DNA of 49,434 nt from Rhodospirillales bacterium (GTDB lineage Bacteria; Pseudomonadota; Alphaproteobacteria; Rhodospirillales; GLO-3): positions 1 through 49,434 of the forward strand of contig PIVK01000023.1 of NCBI GenBank assembly GCA_003354135.1. Reading direction: 5' to 3'. The first letter of the stretch is position 1. Each line of letters starts with the position of its first letter. Shown here in pieces: positions 47,212-49,434 of this stretch. The notes under the pieces are model-generated. The model worked only from the letters and a program-made list of their open reading frames with translations. It made no database searches and had not been told where the DNA came from. The translations under genes were made by a program, and so were the position numbers.

Positions 47212-47772
47212 TCAGCGAGTGGCGCCCGGGCGCCACAAAACATCGCGTCCGCCATTGTCGTTCTCGGACCGCGCCAGAACGAACAGCAGGTCAGATAGGC
47301 GGTTGAGGTAACGGAGGGCTTCTGGATTCACCGTCTCCCGCTCGGCCAGGGCTACGGCCAGTCCCTCGGCCCGGCGCGCCGTGGCGCGGGCGAGATGCAG
47401 GTGGGCCGCCGCAGCGGTCCCGCCCGGAAGCACGAAGGACTCCAGCGGCGCCAAGGCGGCGTTGATGGCGTCGACCTCGCTTTCCAGGCGTTCCACCTGT
47501 GCCGCCGTGATCCGCAAGACCCTGTTCCCGCCTTCCTTCAACGGAGTTGCGAGGTCGGCACCGAGATCAAAGAGATCGTTCTGAATCCGCGCCAGCGCGG
47601 TCTCGACCGCGTCCCGGCAGTGAAGCCGCGCCACGCCGATGGCCGCGTTGACCTCGTCGACGCCTCCCATGGCGGTGATGTACGGATCGGTTTTCGGCAC
47701 GCGGGTCCCGTCGGCGAGCGACGTCTTGCCGCCGTCTCCACTTCGGGTATAGATGCGGGTCAGCTTGACCAT
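47212..47772 (-). CDS. Cob(I)yrinic acid a,c-diamide adenosyltransferase (PduO type)
   Basis: ATP:cobalamin adenosyltransferase. MVKLTRIYTRSGDGGKTSLA (ATP-binding loop), GGVDEVNAAIGVAR, and the late 'RRAEGLAVALAERETVNPEA' followed by LRYLNRLSDLLFVLAR are diagnostic. About 186 residues from the ATG at 47772; a TTG two codons earlier is possible. Supplies adenosylcobalamin, for example for methylmalonyl-CoA mutase. Independent of etfB, whose start lies downstream of it in the leftward direction. Confidence 0.93.
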   Translation of the reverse strand: MVKLTRIYTRSGDGGKTSLADGTRVPKTDPYITAMGGVDEVNAAIGVARLHCRDAVETALARIQNDLFDLGADLATPLKEGGNRVLRITAAQVERLESEVDAINAALAPLESFVLPGGTAAAAHLHLARATARRAEGLAVALAERETVNPEALRYLNRLSDLLFVLARSENDNGGRDVLWRPGATR

Positions 47773-47821
47773 GGGCAAGAACCTAAACCGGATGCTATGT
47801 GAGGAAAAGACGGTGCGGGGC

Positions 47822-48229
47822 TCAGAGAGCGTCGTATGCCGGCGGCAGGACGGGAACAGGCTTGGCCGTGATCACGGCCGCCTCGGGGTTGCTGGCTCGG
47901 GGCTGGAGTGCTTCGGTGAGGAAGCGCACCACACCGGGCTGATAGTTCTTCCGGACCGATGCCCAGGTGACGTAGAGGCGTCCGTGGACCTCGTACTGCA
48001 TGATATCCTCGTCTCCCCCTGCCGCATGCATGGCGGCGGCCAAGTCGTCGGCCATGCCGACATAAACCCATGCTGGGCTGACGCCGCCGTTCCAGATGAC
48101 GTAGACGCCGCTTATGCCGGTAAGCCCCGACTCCTCGGGATCGAGATCGGCCAAACGGAGGAAGCTGCCGGATTTGCTCCGCACCCACTGCGGATCCGCT
48201 GCAGTTTGATTGCCGCCAAAAAAATCCAC
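47822..48229 (-). CDS. GIY-YIG-like small protein
   Basis: 135 residues. The central 'SGVYVIWNGGVSPAWVYVGM' resembles the GVY...YVG pair of the GIY-YIG fold, followed by a helix ADDLAAAMHAAGG and YVTWASVRKNYQPGVVRFL. The catalytic Arg and Glu of GIY-YIG nucleases are not obvious, so activity is doubtful. Lies 49 bp before the adenosyltransferase gene on the same strand, an association I have the impression is conserved in related genomes. Confidence 0.6.
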   Translation of the reverse strand: MDFFGGNQTAADPQWVRSKSGSFLRLADLDPEESGLTGISGVYVIWNGGVSPAWVYVGMADDLAAAMHAAGGDEDIMQYEVHGRLYVTWASVRKNYQPGVVRFLTEALQPRASNPEAAVITAKPVPVLPPAYDAL

Positions 48230-48312
48230 GAGCCGCCAGTCCCCTCATTCTTGTCAGGTGGAATCCGACGCGGACCAGTATGACGGGCGAAGATTATCAA
48301 TTGGTTAACAAA

Positions 48313-48789
48313 TCAGCCCGCGGACCAAATCCGATAGAGAAACTCCATCAGTTTGTCCTTTTCCTCTGGATTGAAGTCGCGCAGGATCCTCTTCTCGTGT
48401 TCCCTGACCGCCCGCTTGAGTTTGGTCAGCAGGCTCTTTCCCTCTGGGGTCAAAATCAGCGCATAGGAGCGTCGGTCCACCGGGGACGGGCTGCGTTCGG
48501 TGAGCTTCTTCCGTTCGAGGGTGTCGATGGTTGCAACCATCGTAGAGCGTTCGACACCCGCCGCCTTGGCCAGAGAAGACTGGGTCAGGCCGGAGTTGGC
48601 CCCGATCAGGACCAGGATGCCGAACTGTCCTGGCGTGACGCCGGCACGCGCAATGACGCGCCCAAAGCGGTTAAACACTGAGACCTGCGCACGGCGCAGA
48701 TGAAAGCCCACCAGTTCCGGCAGGATATCGAAGTCCATCGCCTCCGGGTTAAGCGAAGGCGGTGGAGAATAAGGTTTTATTTTGGTCAC
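48313..48789 (-). CDS. MarR-family transcriptional regulator
   Basis: 158-residue winged-helix regulator. LVGFHLRRAQVSVFNRFGRV, then VTPGQFGILVLIGANSGLTQ (first helices), SSLAKAAGVERSTMVATIDT (recognition helix) and the wing 'RSPSPVDRRSYALILTPEGK'. GTG start at 48789. Ligand unknown. Divergent from the methyltransferase gene 80 bp away, a likely target along with its own promoter. Confidence 0.9.
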   Translation of the reverse strand: MTKIKPYSPPPSLNPEAMDFDILPELVGFHLRRAQVSVFNRFGRVIARAGVTPGQFGILVLIGANSGLTQSSLAKAAGVERSTMVATIDTLERKKLTERSPSPVDRRSYALILTPEGKSLLTKLKRAVREHEKRILRDFNPEEKDKLMEFLYRIWSAG

Positions 48790-48868
48790 AAAATTACCCC
48801 CCGTGAACCACTTTTTCTGTCAGAATAAAGACGTCTATACGATTCGTCCAGCCCCCGGGAGAGGATTA

Positions 48869-49405
48869 GTGATCATCGAGGGAATCGTGCTGGCGGTGGT
48901 GTTGGTCGCTATTTTGTCCGTCCTTGTCCATACCCTTGCGACGGGGGCTCCACCAACGCCGACGTCGGGACCCGTACGGGCCGCTGTGATGAAGCTTCTC
49001 CCGGAAAGCATCGACGGACCGGCTTTCGAGCTGGGTGCCGGATGGGGCAGCCTTGCGGTGCCGCTGGCCCGGCGCTATCCAAAGAACCGGGTGATCGCCT
49101 TCGAACGGTCCCCCGTTCCCTGGATGATGTGCTGGCTCCGCAAAGCCCTGGGCGGGCCGACCAACCTCCGGGTTCAGCGTGCCGATTTCATGAAGGCGCC
49201 GCTTTCCGAAGCGGCCCTCGTGGTCTGCTACCTCGGCCCCAAGGGCACCCAGGCCGTCAAAGCCAAGCTGGAGGCGGAACTCAAGCCCGGATGTCTGGTG
49301 CTGAGTCATACCTTTGCCATCCGGGGGTGGACCCCGGTCACGGAACTGACGGCGGGGGACATCTACCGCTCGCCGGTGTACCTCTATCGTATCTGGAACG
49401 TGTAG
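48869..49405 (+). CDS. Membrane-anchored class I SAM methyltransferase
   Basis: About 178 residues from the GTG at 48869 (GAGAGG upstream). An N-terminal TM helix IEGIVLAVVLVAILSVLVHT is followed by a Rossmann methyltransferase core: FELGAGWGSLAVPLARRYP (motif I), VIAFERSPVP (acidic post-I), LVVCYLGPKG (motif II region), KPGCLVLSHTFAIRGW. The substrate is unknown; the TM anchor suggests a lipid or membrane protein. Divergent from the MarR gene. A frame from 48782 would add 29 residues before the TM. Confidence 0.8.
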   Translation: MIIEGIVLAVVLVAILSVLVHTLATGAPPTPTSGPVRAAVMKLLPESIDGPAFELGAGWGSLAVPLARRYPKNRVIAFERSPVPWMMCWLRKALGGPTNLRVQRADFMKAPLSEAALVVCYLGPKGTQAVKAKLEAELKPGCLVLSHTFAIRGWTPVTELTAGDIYRSPVYLYRIWNV

Positions 49406-49434
49406 GGGCTCACCTCAGCCGGGCAAGGTAACGG

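Overview
The window looks like a chromosomal segment of a GC-rich alphaproteobacterium, most likely of Rhodospirillales type. The reasons are the metX-metW pair, a PhaR-controlled polyhydroxyalkanoate (PHA) locus, the chorismate mutase/hisC/tyrA run, the rpmH-rnpA-yidD-yidC-ysxC-argB string, a cytochrome c', and a trpF-trpB-trpA-accD-folC operon. The genus cannot be fixed from sequence alone. I see no tRNA, rRNA or CRISPR array.

Layout. 1-5.8 kb: a two-partner secretion system, with a large filamentous-haemagglutinin-type exoprotein (+) facing its outer-membrane transporter (-), and slippage-prone simple repeats at both ends of the exoprotein gene. 5.8-10 kb: argB, ysxC, yidC, yidD, rnpA and rpmH, all on the minus strand behind a good promoter. 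10.1-12.5 kb: a TVP38-family membrane protein and a mercuric-reductase-like flavoprotein, closed by a striking 24-bp inverted repeat. 12.5-16.8 kb: proC, a YbjN-like gene, tyrA, hisC and a chorismate mutase fused to a degenerate-looking prephenate-dehydratase-like tail. 16.9-18.7 kb: metX-metW. 18.7-22.9 kb: a methyltransferase, queF, a possible FlaF/DUF2934 fusion, tgt and queA; three of these make or insert queuosine. 23-24.5 kb: a monooxygenase-fold protein and an iron-type alcohol dehydrogenase. 24.5-28.7 kb: PHA genes (phaR, a small overlapping gene, a short phaC-like synthase, phaA, phaB). 29-30.9 kb: an aspartate aminotransferase and cytochrome c'.

31-35.2 kb is the most unusual part. 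A NarL/FixJ-type response regulator and a NarX/PilJ-like histidine kinase sit beside what appears to be the ruin of a periplasmic nitrate reductase (nap) operon. It holds a frameshifted napF-like gene whose three cluster motifs have each lost the second cysteine, an intact napD, a short gene that keeps only the start of a NapA-type Tat leader, an unknown 122-residue gene, an internal napA scrap, and the last codons of napB followed by a terminator. A perfect 22-bp palindrome lies upstream.

35.7-37.8 kb is uvrB. It is followed by a scar region with an IS3-type transposase fragment, two small minus-strand reading frames and a dispersed palindromic repeat. 38.8-43.9 kb is the tightly overlapped trpFBA-accD-folC operon. 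After a promoter and three perfectly phased 24-bp repeats comes a small membrane protein. The window ends with hbd, etfA and etfB (acyl-CoA/butyrate-type metabolism and electron transfer), a PduO-type cobalamin adenosyltransferase, a GIY-YIG-like protein, a MarR regulator and a membrane-anchored methyltransferase.

Plausible joint roles: phaA/phaB/phaC-like and hbd/etf handle C4 acyl-CoA and carbon storage. The tyrA/hisC/chorismate mutase and trp groups make aromatic amino acids. The nap remnants suggest that this lineage once respired nitrate in the periplasm and has lost the catalytic subunits, while the sensory genes and NapD persist.
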